From positions 1-64,000 of IMG/VR virus record IMGVR_UViG_3300046169_000103: 64,000 nt of DNA; one strand, given 5' to 3'. The stretch is from a virus. This document shows positions 32,983 through 42,797 of this stretch, in pieces; the stretch's first letter is position 1, and the number at the start of each line of letters is the position of its first letter. Position numbers and translations under genes: made by a program. Under the pieces are notes generated by a model, which did no database searches, was not told where the DNA came from, and saw only the letters and a list, made by a program, of their open reading frames with translations.

Positions 32983-34761
32983 TTATCTAGGTAAAGAATC
33001 TACATAACCTGTACTACCTTTCGGTCGACCATCTTGAGGGGCAATCGATGGGACAGCCATCATGCCCTGAAGTAGTGGTAATAAATCTTGGGACTCCTCT
33101 GCGGTAAGCTCTCTATACCCCTTGTTTGATCCACCCTCCATAGGGATAAAGTTTACTCCCCCCTTAGTTAGTAAGTCTGAGTTAATTGAGTCCGCACCAG
33201 CAAGTGGTTGATTTACCGAATTCATTCCCCCTGTGTTTCTGTCATGGTAATGACGCTTACTTTCCACGCCTAGATTCCACCCACTTACTCCACTGAATTT
33301 ATTATCTCCACCTCCTACGGTAATATAAAATCCACCATTTGCTTTTTGGAAAATAGTACCGGGCTTAAACCTAAGGATTTGCTCATCATACTGAACAGGT
33401 CTCGGCTGAACGCTTCCTCTTAATGAGGGATATTGCTGAAACAGATTTTGCAGACTTGCTCTGCCTGTAGCTATATTATTCATAAGGGCACCATAAGTGC
33501 CATCCGACTGCATTAATGCAGATATCCTAGTCTCGCTATCTTTATCTTCCTGAATCAGGCCACCTTGATAAGTTGCCAGTCTTTCAGCAAAAGCACTTTG
33601 ACCGTTGGCTTTTTGATCCATCTTCATCAACTCCTCGTACTTTTGATCCAATGGATCATCATCGTCATTAAACTCCTTTAGCTCAATACCAAGTGTTGCT
33701 TGTGCGTGATTTACATACCACTCTTTAAATTCCTGAGTCTCTCTTCCATTCGCATCAGCATATGGATATAGTTGATTGATTGCCTTGATTCTTGTTGGGC
33801 CCTGTATATCCCTCATTGCATTGAGGTTACGAGACAACTCAACTTGCATGCCTTGAGCAGCCCCGAACATAGGTCTAGCAGACAACTCGCCAAGCAGGTG
33901 GGTGGTTACCTCCGGGGAATAATTCTTTGCATTTACAAACATATCCTCAGACGGAAAGGCTTCCTTGAGATAAGGATCGGACCTGTACATTTTTCTGCGC
34001 TTGTCGTCATCTATTTTTGCCAATATTTCTTTATTAAAGAAAGCAGAAGCAAACTGCTGGTTGCTTGATAAAAATTTTGCCTGATCCTGTGGTACGCCAG
34101 CATTTATTAATGCCGTCTCGATTCCGGGCTTCATTTCATTCCATTGCTGATTGCGCTCCTCTCGCTCTTTTTCTTGTATTAAAGCCTCGTTAATTTTTAG
34201 CTGATTTAAATCTGTAGTTAAACCCTTATTCACTATATCAGCAGTCGATGAGCTAATACTAAGTGCGTTAATAGTGTCTTTCGTTTCTTGATCCTTGAGG
34301 TCTTGCTCTCTCTGCTCACGCTCACCTAGCATACTCATCGCCTTCTTTACCCAAGCAGGGTCTTTCCTAAGGTCACCACCCGGGTCTAGGGTTTCCAGTA
34401 TTCCTTCAGAAGCATCAGCTCCATATATTTCGTTCATTTGAACGACTGCAGCATTGGCATCAGATTCCTTTCTGGACTTTAAAGCATCACGCTTTTGATT
34501 CTGTGCTTTTACTTGAGCAACCGCACCAAATGCAGACGCAATCCCACCCATTATTCCTGTTGGGTCTGCCATAGTTGCAGCTCCAAGATAGGCAAGCTTG
34601 GGGTCATCGATATCAGGATCCATTGAAAGCTTAGACAAACTACTGCCCAATGCCATGCGTTGTCTCGCATTTCTACTATCCTGATTGGATTTCTTTTCCT
34701 CTTCTCTGCGAAGAGCATAATTCAGGTTTCTTTGCCCTTCTGCTCCAATTACTTTTGCCAT
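32983..34761 (-). CDS. putative ejection/internal virion protein
   Basis: A 592-residue protein, largely helical with Gln/Glu/Lys-rich coiled-coil segments around 150-210. The middle is Gly/Asn-rich and the C-terminal domain ends in GSTGYVDSLPR. It lies between two other ejection-type genes, with the next gene starting 12 bases after its stop. Position and composition support an internal core protein; no enzymatic motif is seen. Confidence 0.55.
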   Translation of the reverse strand: MAKVIGAEGQRNLNYALRREEEKKSNQDSRNARQRMALGSSLSKLSMDPDIDDPKLAYLGAATMADPTGIMGGIASAFGAVAQVKAQNQKRDALKSRKESDANAAVVQMNEIYGADASEGILETLDPGGDLRKDPAWVKKAMSMLGEREQREQDLKDQETKDTINALSISSSTADIVNKGLTTDLNQLKINEALIQEKEREERNQQWNEMKPGIETALINAGVPQDQAKFLSSNQQFASAFFNKEILAKIDDDKRRKMYRSDPYLKEAFPSEDMFVNAKNYSPEVTTHLLGELSARPMFGAAQGMQVELSRNLNAMRDIQGPTRIKAINQLYPYADANGRETQEFKEWYVNHAQATLGIELKEFNDDDDPLDQKYEELMKMDQKANGQSAFAERLATYQGGLIQEDKDSETRISALMQSDGTYGALMNNIATGRASLQNLFQQYPSLRGSVQPRPVQYDEQILRFKPGTIFQKANGGFYITVGGGDNKFSGVSGWNLGVESKRHYHDRNTGGMNSVNQPLAGADSINSDLLTKGGVNFIPMEGGSNKGYRELTAEESQDLLPLLQGMMAVPSIAPQDGRPKGSTGYVDSLPR

Positions 34762-34762
34762 C

Positions 34763-36163
34763 TTACACTCCTCTACTAAGTGTGGTTGTCATGCCTTTGG
34801 GTGCAGTCCCTGTACCCCCACCCATTCCATTTGGAAACATTGCATTCGCCATGAGGTAGGTACTGACTCCACCCGAGATTCCTTGCATTGCACTTCCGAG
34901 GAAGCTTTCTTTCACAGGAGCCGTGTAGGATGGGACACTTACTTCTGGAGTCCTACCCTGACCAATTTGCATACCTGCATTCCTAATGGATCGATTGGTT
35001 GCATCTTGTCCTGCATATACCGTATTAAGTCCAGCAGTTGCGTTGTTAGATACTGTATTTAACGCTCCTGATATTTGTGCTCCATCTTTTCTATTCGCAA
35101 GATTCTGCTCATATAGTGCCATGTCAGATACCGCATCTTGCTCTCTTGCGTTCGCAAGTCTCTTCGCAGTACCAGTTGCAATTAAGTCAGCATCAGTTGC
35201 ATTATTAAGAAATACTCTGTTGGCATCTGTGGCATTATCAAGATATGCCGTGCCTAAGTCTAATGCATTGGCTTCATAAACATCAGCCGCATCTTGCGCA
35301 TTAAGAGTCCTGTTGTTGGCTGCATTTATACCTGCTCGCGCTAATGCCTGCATATTCACTTCTTGCATCCGTGCCAGTGAGTTGGCAGATTGTCCAATTA
35401 TACCACTTCTTCCTGTAAAGTCTTGCCTAGCTGCATTCCTTTGGCCCTCATTAAGAATTGCTTGCGCCTCTGCTTGTGATGCAGAAAGTCTTGCCTGCTG
35501 AACCTCATCAAGCCCCATCATTCTAGCACCTGCACTCAAGTCCGCACCAGTTAATCGAGCATCTCCCATAGCTTGAGCACCTGTAAACCGAGCATCTGAC
35601 TTGCCTTGAAGTCCGGCAACCTGAGCTGAATTGACACCCCCAATCCCCTGCTCACGAGTATTAAGAATAGTATCTAAATATCCACGACCTTCAGCCAGCT
35701 CGGTGCCATCGTATACATTATTTACTGCTTGTAGGTATCCCTGCTCTGATGGTGCGAGTCCTTGTCTGATTTGTTGAACTCTATTGAACTCACCCATACC
35801 ATCGTAGCTTTCCTTTAGTCCACCATAGGATGATTGGTAGTCCTCTGCCATCTCTCCCTCAAGCTCGGACAGATATAGAGGAAGTACCGCAGACTTCTTT
35901 GCCGACCCATCAGGATTAAACATACTCAGGTCTTCATTATAATTAGAAGACCCAGGTCTGGCAGTCAGCTCATCATATGTCGCACCCATAGCCGCACCAC
36001 GAGATTGATAGTATCTCTCCATCTCCATCGCATTTGCCTCTGCCGCTATAGCCGCATTAGCATCGTTTTGACTATTCTGTGCCTTACGCGCACTTCTTCC
36101 AGACAGGTAGGATGCTCCTCCCATTGCTACTCCACCAATAATTGCTGCTGCTATAAATGCCAT
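34763..36163 (-). CDS. putative ejection/internal virion protein with N-terminal membrane helix
   Basis: A 466-residue protein. The N-terminus MAFIAAAIIGGVAMGGASYLSG is a Gly-rich hydrophobic segment. It is followed by a long Ala/Gln/Asn-rich helical body with repeated words (LTGADLSAGAR, ARFTGAQAMGDAR) and a second hydrophobic stretch near 430. This is the usual shape of short-tailed phage ejection proteins that form a trans-envelope channel. Its ATG overlaps the stop of the cupin-like gene by one base. Confidence 0.6.
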   Translation of the reverse strand: MAFIAAAIIGGVAMGGASYLSGRSARKAQNSQNDANAAIAAEANAMEMERYYQSRGAAMGATYDELTARPGSSNYNEDLSMFNPDGSAKKSAVLPLYLSELEGEMAEDYQSSYGGLKESYDGMGEFNRVQQIRQGLAPSEQGYLQAVNNVYDGTELAEGRGYLDTILNTREQGIGGVNSAQVAGLQGKSDARFTGAQAMGDARLTGADLSAGARMMGLDEVQQARLSASQAEAQAILNEGQRNAARQDFTGRSGIIGQSANSLARMQEVNMQALARAGINAANNRTLNAQDAADVYEANALDLGTAYLDNATDANRVFLNNATDADLIATGTAKRLANAREQDAVSDMALYEQNLANRKDGAQISGALNTVSNNATAGLNTVYAGQDATNRSIRNAGMQIGQGRTPEVSVPSYTAPVKESFLGSAMQGISGGVSTYLMANAMFPNGMGGGTGTAPKGMTTTLSRGV

Positions 36164-36624
36164 TAATTTTCCTCCATTAATAATTTAAGGTCGTGCTCAG
36201 ATATCTCTGGGTCTTCAAAGTTCTTTGCGATTACTTCCTCTTCCACTTTTTCTACATCTGTCTCTTTAGTTGCATGTACAGTAACAAAAGTACAAGGGGT
36301 GTGGGTGTAGATTATTCTTTGAGTACCTGGTAAGGTTATGTCGTAGTGGGGAGCAGTGAAGGTATCCTTCCCGTGCTCCGATAGAATGGATAGTTTTCCG
36401 CTGAGTAAAAAGAATGGGTGTTTCTTCTTGTGAATCTTAGTAACACAAAACTCATGAGCCGGAAACCTTACTTCTCTAATGTATAATCCATCTGCGAAAG
36501 TATGAGTAAGTGGATTATGCTCATCCACTTCATCCCCAGTCATCACATCATCATGCTCAATAAATTCACGATGAAACTCAGTTATAGAGTTACGGAATTC
36601 CTTCCTCTCAGCCAATGAATTCAT
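36163..36624 (-). CDS. cupin-like protein
   Basis: A 153-residue protein. The stretch FADGLYIREVRFPA, then TKIHKKKHPFFLLSGKL and PGTQRIIYTHTP, has the strand, His and Gly spacing of a cupin beta-barrel. Similar small cupin proteins lie beside tail or ejection genes in many marine phages; their role is not known. It is the first gene behind promoter-like copy 4 and leads the ejection-protein operon. Confidence 0.55.
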   Translation of the reverse strand: MNSLAERKEFRNSITEFHREFIEHDDVMTGDEVDEHNPLTHTFADGLYIREVRFPAHEFCVTKIHKKKHPFFLLSGKLSILSEHGKDTFTAPHYDITLPGTQRIIYTHTPCTFVTVHATKETDVEKVEEEVIAKNFEDPEISEHDLKLLMEEN

Positions 36625-36627
36625 GAA

Positions 36628-36643
36628 CTAATATATGAGGTCA
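36628..36643 (-). promoter_or_regulatory. conserved TGACCTAA promoter-like element, copy 4
   Basis: On the minus strand TGACCTCATATATTAG, three bases before the ATG at 36624. The preceding bases contain an imperfect inverted repeat of ACTTTACTTAG-like words (about 36646-36675) that could also end the upstream fibre transcript. Confidence 0.6.
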
Positions 36644-36694
36644 TAACTTACTTTAAGTTACTACTAAGTAAAGTTCAATAAGTAATAATGTTCA

Positions 36695-37657
36695 CTACTT
36701 GTAAAACCTGTAAGGTAGCTCACCAGCCATGAACGGTTGGCTTTGATTGCGATACCAAACTCCGTGGTTACCTGGAGCTAATTCCATTAAGTGAAAACCT
36801 GCAATCTTTCCCGGCGCATAATAACCCTCGTACAGCATTTTCGAGGGATTCATCCACCTTGGTTGTGTCAATTTTAGATAGTAATGACTATAGTACGAGA
36901 GATATACGTTCTGCTTGAGGCCATCATCCAAAATAGTATGTGGATGTACCCAATCCCCATCAGGGGATGTCTCGCCCTCAAAAGTTCGTCGGCTTTTGGG
37001 AAGCTCCAAGCCTAGGTGATTTGGGGTTACCCCAAGGTTCCACTGTGAGTGAGTTGGGTTTGTAATATTATAGGATTCGGGTCGTGCCCAACAATCATAC
37101 CAACCAAAATCAACATTACTTCCTGAAAACTTCCATTGTAACCAACCGTTCGCATCTTCCCTGAAGTCTATTCTGTCTACTCCATTAGATAGGGGTGAGT
37201 CAGTCCAAGTGGGTGTTCCAAATGCGGGAGGATCTGAGACCCCATCAGGGAAATACTCGGGTTGAGGCCCTATCCAATGTTCCGCTGGATAATTGGCTTC
37301 TGGATATTCAGCACCACCCATCCAGCTTGCATATCCTTTATTTGTAGAAGCTGGTTGGAATGAATCTGTCGATGACCAGTATCCATGACCTATCCTAAAA
37401 TAACTGTCATTCTCTGCTCTCCTGCAAAAAAACCTTTCAGATGATTCAAAATTTGTAGAACCCTCAGATTCCATCTCGCCGGAAATAAGCCATGTTTGTA
37501 AATCACCTTCCCCGGTCATTAATTTACTAGCAAGTCCCCGTTGCGCGGTTGCAGCTTCAGGTATTCTTATATCTACCCCTTCTATTGCCACACTATCCGC
37601 TACAAGGGTATTATGAGATGCATCATGTCCCCTTACTGTTACTGTTGCATTACTCAT
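36695..37657 (-). CDS. putative tail fibre/adhesin protein
   Basis: A 320-residue protein, rich in Trp, Tyr, Pro and Gly, with a beta-sandwich-like composition (for example HGYWSSTDSFQ, GWYDCWARPESYN). No catalytic motif. It overlaps the previous fibre gene by four bases. Probably a receptor-binding or decoration subunit; the family is not recognised. Confidence 0.5.
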   Translation of the reverse strand: MSNATVTVRGHDASHNTLVADSVAIEGVDIRIPEAATAQRGLASKLMTGEGDLQTWLISGEMESEGSTNFESSERFFCRRAENDSYFRIGHGYWSSTDSFQPASTNKGYASWMGGAEYPEANYPAEHWIGPQPEYFPDGVSDPPAFGTPTWTDSPLSNGVDRIDFREDANGWLQWKFSGSNVDFGWYDCWARPESYNITNPTHSQWNLGVTPNHLGLELPKSRRTFEGETSPDGDWVHPHTILDDGLKQNVYLSYYSHYYLKLTQPRWMNPSKMLYEGYYAPGKIAGFHLMELAPGNHGVWYRNQSQPFMAGELPYRFYK

Positions 37658-38511
37658 ATTTTCTTAATTGGATAAATTGCAATTTGACCTGGAAATACTA
37701 CATTGCCTGCGGCAGCTATATGTTCTGCTGTAGCTCCGTTATTTACAACATATAGAGCAGACGTGTCGAAACTCGAATTGGTGATGCTATTTGTCGTGTG
37801 AGCGTACACGGAGCTGATGGCGTACTCGTCTAAATGCTCTTCAGGAAGGCCACTATGTGACCAACAATTTTCAGGATGTATGTAACTTCTATAATTCTGA
37901 TTAGACACTCCCCCAAGGGCGTACCCGTAGTTTGTCAGCTGCTCATCTAGTGTATGCTGGGATGTGCCGTCACTATATCCCATTAAATGCTTGTGGAGTT
38001 TAAGCTTAACCGATGAATCAGAAGAGGATTTATATGGGGATGCGTCTCGGTAATACCACTTTATGTATCCCACACATATATCCGTTTTAAATAAATCTGA
38101 TAAAGCTGCAGGTGTATAATCTAAAGGTCTCTCTGCATCAAGTGTACTACTAGGGCCAAAACTTGTTACAAATGTATCACTAGACCCATAACAATAAAAT
38201 TCATGCACTAGGGTTTGCGCTGAAGAGCGACCTAATAAATTACTCTCCTCTACCGTTCTCTCCTCGGCTGGTAGGAAATTAACATACCTAACAATATAGT
38301 GTTCATTATCATACCTGTAACTTTCTAAATCCGCATAACCATCACACCTTGCTTGGCTGAAATGGTAATCTGCAGGTAAATTAGCGGCAGCGTATACAGA
38401 AATATCCGCATGGTCAGAACCTGATGGCATCATATTTTCAGGACCGCCATTCAATGACCAAGACCAATGGTCGCAGTTACGGGAGGTTACATTTATTCTG
38501 TGGGTGCTCAT
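37654..38511 (-). CDS. putative tail fibre/adhesin protein
   Basis: A 285-residue protein, Ser/Tyr/Thr/His-rich and beta-type. The C-terminus (YVVNNGATAEHIAAAGN, then PGQIAIYPIKK) resembles the compact C-terminal tip that many fibre subunits share. Coupled to the next gene by overlap. Function inferred from position. Confidence 0.5.
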   Translation of the reverse strand: MSTHRINVTSRNCDHWSWSLNGGPENMMPSGSDHADISVYAAANLPADYHFSQARCDGYADLESYRYDNEHYIVRYVNFLPAEERTVEESNLLGRSSAQTLVHEFYCYGSSDTFVTSFGPSSTLDAERPLDYTPAALSDLFKTDICVGYIKWYYRDASPYKSSSDSSVKLKLHKHLMGYSDGTSQHTLDEQLTNYGYALGGVSNQNYRSYIHPENCWSHSGLPEEHLDEYAISSVYAHTTNSITNSSFDTSALYVVNNGATAEHIAAAGNVVFPGQIAIYPIKKI

Positions 38512-38514
38512 GAA

Positions 38515-38751
38515 TTAAATCACCGCAAAGCAAGACGAGACTCTTGCAGATAAATAATCAGATCGAGATGATGTATGAACAATTCTTAATTGATTATTCA
38601 AAATGTATGCATATGCCATGAGTGTGCTATACGGGCCTGTACCAGCTGCGAAAGCCCCAATGGAATCTAAACTCCTATTATAGTCAGGGATAACAGGAAC
38701 ATCCCAACCAATCTTCATGGCATGATAATGTCGGTCTTCATTGAGGGGCAA
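38515..38751 (-). CDS. tail protein, C-terminal part of a frame-disrupted gene
   Basis: 78 codons from a TTG. The text is continuous with the gene just upstream if one C is removed from the CCCC run near 38764: VRP, then DSDLPLNEDRHYHAMK. The combined product would be about 183 residues. The ending (YLSARVSSCFAVI) is fibre-tip-like. Confidence 0.45.
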   Translation of the reverse strand: MPLNEDRHYHAMKIGWDVPVIPDYNRSLDSIGAFAAGTGPYSTLMAYAYILNNQLRIVHTSSRSDYLSARVSSCFAVI

Positions 38752-39067
38752 GTCGGAGTCGGGGCCGCACTATGGTTTTGGCCAAGCTTGCATTTACCAG
38801 TCTGTAGGTTTTGCCGGGCAGTACAGTAATGGACCCAGCTTGGTTTAAAGTAGAGGCATGACCCGACATACTAGTACTTCCCGAGTATATACCCGTAGTA
38901 TTAAATGTGTTAAAAATAAGCTCGGCTGAACTGAAATCGAACTGACTACCTTCAAGATATTTTGTAACATGTCCATCACCACTTGGAATAGCAGCTACTA
39001 TTTTAGCAGTGCTTACTTCAGTAGAAGTGGCTTTGTCTGTAATTTCTGATATTTTTTTTGTGCTCAT
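38738..39067 (-). CDS. tail protein, N-terminal part of a frame-disrupted gene
   Basis: 109 codons. It begins STKKISEITDKATST, a typical phage tail-module start, then has a small beta-rich domain ending LPGKTYRLVNAS. The last 10 residues (Arg/Leu/Pro) are probably out of frame; see the entry at 38515. Confidence 0.45.
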   Translation of the reverse strand: MSTKKISEITDKATSTEVSTAKIVAAIPSGDGHVTKYLEGSQFDFSSAELIFNTFNTTGIYSGSTSMSGHASTLNQAGSITVLPGKTYRLVNASLAKTIVRPRLRLAPQ

Positions 39068-39069
39068 AT

Positions 39070-39576
39070 TTATTCCTGTTCTAAGTATTCTCCTGATTCT
39101 GTTGTTAGAAATTCACCGACTTCTGTTAATATTCCATCATTTGTGGGCACTAATTCCACCACACTTGTTATCTCAATAAATGGTGTGGCTACTGATACTG
39201 TGTCTGTTGTAGTGCCTCTGACATCATCGCCAATATAGCCTTTGAATGTCACATCCCATATTCCATCAGAATCCACACCAACTACTCCACTATAGGAAGT
39301 ACTTCCATCAGTAATAAATACCTCACCGCCATCATTATTATCTGACTGCCTTATTGCCTGGATACTCCACTTAGTGAAACCACCAATACGGTCACCACTG
39401 ATTTGATAAGTTACTTCCTTGGTTATCGGATCGTAAGTTGCAGTACCTGTGAACTGTATTGTCTTTTCCCAAATAGTAACTCCATTGAGTATAAGATAGT
39501 CAAGGTCATGAGTCTGACCGCCATCCACCCATTTTACTGAGTTGGTATCACCTAAAGCTATATTTAAGTTAGGCAT
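39070..39576 (-). CDS. putative virion/tail protein
   Basis: A 168-residue beta-rich protein. The start PNLNIALGDTNSVKW and the end LTEVGEFLTTESGEYLEQE are typical of small tail proteins that carry an Ig-like domain. It overlaps the previous gene by eight bases. Function inferred from position. Confidence 0.5.
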   Translation of the reverse strand: MPNLNIALGDTNSVKWVDGGQTHDLDYLILNGVTIWEKTIQFTGTATYDPITKEVTYQISGDRIGGFTKWSIQAIRQSDNNDGGEVFITDGSTSYSGVVGVDSDGIWDVTFKGYIGDDVRGTTTDTVSVATPFIEITSVVELVPTNDGILTEVGEFLTTESGEYLEQE

Positions 39577-39877
39577 TTGCTGATGTAATTACTAATGTTT
39601 TAGTATCCGCATTATACTCGAATACAGGTATATTGGCGGTATTTGCCTGAATCTTACCGTCGAGTGTATTTAAGTCGTCGATAATTGTAGTGATTGAATC
39701 CTCCTTGGTATCGTCCTTATCAATCAGTTTATTTACACGATCAGTAATATTGATAAAGTTATACTCCGCATCCTGCTGAGCTATTGGTCCACCCGAGAAC
39801 TCTCTAAGTACAACAGAGTCTGTAGCACTGGGCGTAGGAGCCGTGCCAAGATTGAGAAGTAGTTTATCTACTGACAT
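39569..39877 (-). CDS. small tail fibre protein
   Basis: A 102-residue protein. Its C-terminus VFEYNADTKTLVITSA matches the YDATTKTLSIT and YDSSSKTLTIS endings of the genes at 46480 and 49442. These four or so strands are a shared fibre end module. A coiled-coil-like stretch precedes it (VNKLIDKDDTKEDSITTIIDDL). Confidence 0.5.
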   Translation of the reverse strand: MSVDKLLLNLGTAPTPSATDSVVLREFSGGPIAQQDAEYNFINITDRVNKLIDKDDTKEDSITTIIDDLNTLDGKIQANTANIPVFEYNADTKTLVITSANA

Positions 39878-39881
39878 CGCT

Positions 39882-40442
39882 CTATGCAGATAGTCCTGCG
39901 TTAAAGTCTGCTAAATCACCAAGTGCTTGAGTAGATGCTCGGGTTCCAATCAATACATCATTAACCGCAATCTTACCCAAGGATACTGTGTCTACATTCG
40001 TGCCTGACCCATCTGCTGAAGTTGTACCAAATTCAAATCTGTCATTAGTTTCCTCAAACAAAAATGTGGCATTATCTACTCCTGACTTACGCTCAAATAA
40101 TAATCCGGAATCAGGTGCATCACTACTTGCCTCCTTTGCCCCTTTATTGAGAACTAAAATATTATCTTCAATTGTCGTATTAGCAGTAGAGATTGAAGTT
40201 GTCGTTCCATTTACCGTTAAGTTCCCACCCACCGTAAAATTACTACTAGTGGATGCCTCCCCATAAATGGTTAGAGACTTAGCCTCACCTGACCCTGCTC
40301 CACCAACAGTTACATTCTGCTTGAAATCATTTGTACCTGTCCAGGTGTTATTAGCGGATTTAAGTGCCGTTATTGCGCTTGCTATGTTATTTTTGGTCGC
40401 TTGACCAATCTTGTAGAATATTGAGGTTGTGTCTGCTGGCAT
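39882..40442 (-). CDS. tail fibre protein, beta-helical module
   Basis: A 186-residue protein. The segment NLTVNGTTTSIST, then TIEDNILVLNKG, SGLLFERKSG and NDRFEFGTT, is a widespread phage fibre module. It is a diverged copy of the C-terminal 110 residues of the 660-residue protein at 50069. The N-terminus TSIFYKIGQATKNNI resembles SSILYQIGQAVKAAG inside the 670-residue protein at 43746 and may be an assembly tag. Confidence 0.55.
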   Translation of the reverse strand: MPADTTSIFYKIGQATKNNIASAITALKSANNTWTGTNDFKQNVTVGGAGSGEAKSLTIYGEASTSSNFTVGGNLTVNGTTTSISTANTTIEDNILVLNKGAKEASSDAPDSGLLFERKSGVDNATFLFEETNDRFEFGTTSADGSGTNVDTVSLGKIAVNDVLIGTRASTQALGDLADFNAGLSA

Positions 40443-40485
40443 TGTATTAGTTGGTTAAGTAGTTGAAATCTCTGGAAACCAATCA

Positions 40486-40698
40486 TCAGTTGCGGTTTCT
40501 ATGGCGTATCCAAATGTTCCAAGGTTCGCGGCATACAGGCACGATATACTTGCTGTCTGTTATGCGTTGTTGCTCTTCTGCCCAGGCAGTGGTTTGTGAC
40601 TTGTAGTCACCACTAGGGACATTATTCATACAAGCATTGAAGCAGTTTGCTAAACATTCATCTGACTCAGCTTTAGTATCTAAAATATAGTACTTCAT
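40486..40698 (-). CDS. small phage protein (MKYYILDT type)
   Basis: 70 residues from the ATG at 40698, chosen because it makes an ATGA overlap with the esterase-fibre stop at 40695; a longer start at 40752 overlaps that gene. Begins [20 protein letters not shown] and ends in an Arg/Trp-rich tail. I know similar short proteins next to fibre genes, function unknown. Confidence 0.5.
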   Translation of the reverse strand: MKYYILDTKAESDECLANCFNACMNNVPSGDYKSQTTAWAEEQQRITDSKYIVPVCREPWNIWIRHRNRN

Positions 40699-42797
40699 GG
40701 TGCAGTTGATTTGTATGGGTGATTTGTAGGCAATACGGAAGTTATGCCCCATTTGTGTGCTAAATATCCCTCAACCTTTAACTTTTCTTCTTCAGGGAGT
40801 TTTCTAGCAAATGAAATAATCTCACATATTGGTCCTCGCCAATTACGATGCCCCAAACGCCTGTCATTACCTATGCAATAACCATTCACGCCCACAGGGT
40901 AATTAGAAGAAAGTGAAATAAGATTAGTTGAAGCTAAAGTGGGCAAGACATCACTTGTAGTACTTTCAAATCCATTTATGAAAAGATTATCACCCCAGCC
41001 TGTACCGTACAGGTGTTTAGTATTTTTACGTCCTTGGATGCCATTATCTGAACCTGTATTAATAGTACCTGTAAACAAACCTACGAAGTCAGGAAAAGTT
41101 TCTGCGCTATAATCCCATCGAGATACTATATAAGTGTCCTGCCAGTTTGCAACTGCTGGGGTCGGGGAGTACATATCCCTACCACCGCCTTCCATCCTGA
41201 TTGCATTTAATCCATTTACTGAAAGCATTCCGGTGGCTAGTTGCTTGCTACTTGACGGCTGAATTGCGTGATGCCCATTACCACTTTTATCATTCCATTG
41301 ACTAACCCTCCTGGTTGCTAAGCCATTATCAGTGATTGTTGTTTCATCACTAGCATCTAACCATAGGAGAGGTTCCGTTGGGACATATGTCAAGTTACCC
41401 TCTATGATGTCATCCATTCTAGTTGCCGCAGCATAGCCGACACCCACATATGCTTCGGTCTGCCAATGTACTCCATCATACTTACCACCGCCATTCGGTC
41501 CCGACCAATCCATTAAATGCTCCCATGGAGCTACCTCAATAAACTCAACATATGCATCTGCATCAGCTACCTCAGACTGTGCGTCCTGTATCTCTGACAT
41601 TCCAGAAGTAGATACAGAATTTAAACCATTAGCATCATCAGCAACTCTGTTATCAACCTCAATTACACAAACAGGTAATTCAGGCGCGTTTACATGAGTG
41701 CGAACATCAGTAATTAAAGTCTGTAATTTAAGTTTATAATCTGCTTTTGCGTTGGCATTACTGGGTTCCCTATCTGATTCGCCCTGCCACCACACGAACC
41801 CTTTCCATTCAAGCGTGTACCCTATGTTAGTAGCCCAAGTGATTGCATTGTCTATGGATGCAGTTAATTTATCCCAGTTATTTCTATTACCACTACCAAC
41901 CTCGGCAACACTTTGAGTTTTATCCCAAGTGTCAATTGAGGAGCCACCAGAGGAGTACTTAACCAGGAATTGTTTCTTAACTCTTACATGGTCAAGTCCA
42001 TCTAAGAAAGAAGCTTCTATTCCGTGCGAACCTCCAGGATTGAGAGAGCCGGGTGTACCCGACTGGTCGGAGCTATGATTATTTGAAAATAAAATATCAC
42101 TTCTTGTGTCACTTAATGTTCCCTCGCCATCAAGCTGAGTATAACTAGAAAGGTTGCTTGCACTTGCTGTACCTCCTGCATTTGACTGACCTGAGAGAAT
42201 GTAAACTTCTACCACTCTATCTGCTACCAATGTATCATCAGATAACTTCAACCACCTTCCGTCCTTAAAGTAAGTGTGGGCAGATATTGTGGTGTCGAAT
42301 GCTATAGTTCCATTAGATGCACTTCCTGGCAATTCTTCTGTAGTGTAGCCTTCAATTGAAGTCCCATCCTGTCCGGCAGGACCTGCGGGACCTTGTGGCC
42401 CAACCTCTCCGTCCTGACCATCTTGTCCATTCTGACCATCTTGACCATCTTGACCATCTGCCCCGTCTTGCCCTGCGGGTCCTTGTGCACCATCTGCACC
42501 ATCTGCACCATCAGCACCATCAACCCCGTTCGTGCCATCGATTCCATTAGAGCCATCTGCACCGTCTTGTCCTGCGGGTCCCTGTGCTCCGTCTTGTCCA
42601 TCCTGCCCTGCTGGTCCCTGTGCTCCGTCTGCCCCTGCTGGCCCAGCGGGTCCTTGGTCGCCTGTATCTCCTTTGTCGCCCTTATCTCCTTGTGTGCCAC
42701 TACCTATATTGCCAAGGCTAACCTTAGTTGCATACAAATCAAACTCTGAGCGAAGAACTTCCCCGAGCTTAAATAAATCTGTTTCGTTAGTACTCAT
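40695..42797 (-). CDS. tail fibre with collagen stalk, SGNH esterase and LamG-like domain
   Basis: A 700-residue protein. The order is a short N-terminal anchor (1-32), a collagen-like Gly-X-Y stalk (about 36-145), an SGNH/SASA-type carbohydrate esterase (about 190-450) and a C-terminal LamG-like domain (about 455-700). Esterase landmarks are [10 protein letters not shown] with the nucleophile Ser, the SSGGSSID block, WWQGESD and DGVHW with the Asp/His pair. LamG landmarks are [20 protein letters not shown] and GYLAHKWG. The predicted job is binding host surface polysaccharide and removing acetyl groups during adsorption. The LamG signature is typical of Planctomycetota/Verrucomicrobiota proteins. 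It is coupled by overlap to both neighbours. Confidence 0.75.
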   Translation of the reverse strand: MSTNETDLFKLGEVLRSEFDLYATKVSLGNIGSGTQGDKGDKGDTGDQGPAGPAGADGAQGPAGQDGQDGAQGPAGQDGADGSNGIDGTNGVDGADGADGADGAQGPAGQDGADGQDGQDGQNGQDGQDGEVGPQGPAGPAGQDGTSIEGYTTEELPGSASNGTIAFDTTISAHTYFKDGRWLKLSDDTLVADRVVEVYILSGQSNAGGTASASNLSSYTQLDGEGTLSDTRSDILFSNNHSSDQSGTPGSLNPGGSHGIEASFLDGLDHVRVKKQFLVKYSSGGSSIDTWDKTQSVAEVGSGNRNNWDKLTASIDNAITWATNIGYTLEWKGFVWWQGESDREPSNANAKADYKLKLQTLITDVRTHVNAPELPVCVIEVDNRVADDANGLNSVSTSGMSEIQDAQSEVADADAYVEFIEVAPWEHLMDWSGPNGGGKYDGVHWQTEAYVGVGYAAATRMDDIIEGNLTYVPTEPLLWLDASDETTITDNGLATRRVSQWNDKSGNGHHAIQPSSSKQLATGMLSVNGLNAIRMEGGGRDMYSPTPAVANWQDTYIVSRWDYSAETFPDFVGLFTGTINTGSDNGIQGRKNTKHLYGTGWGDNLFINGFESTTSDVLPTLASTNLISLSSNYPVGVNGYCIGNDRRLGHRNWRGPICEIISFARKLPEEEKLKVEGYLAHKWGITSVLPTNHPYKSTAP

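Noticed and set aside
42360-42690. Dense short repeats that look like a CRISPR array or satellite
   Set aside because: They are Gly-X-Y codons of the collagen-like stalk; there are no constant repeats with unique spacers.
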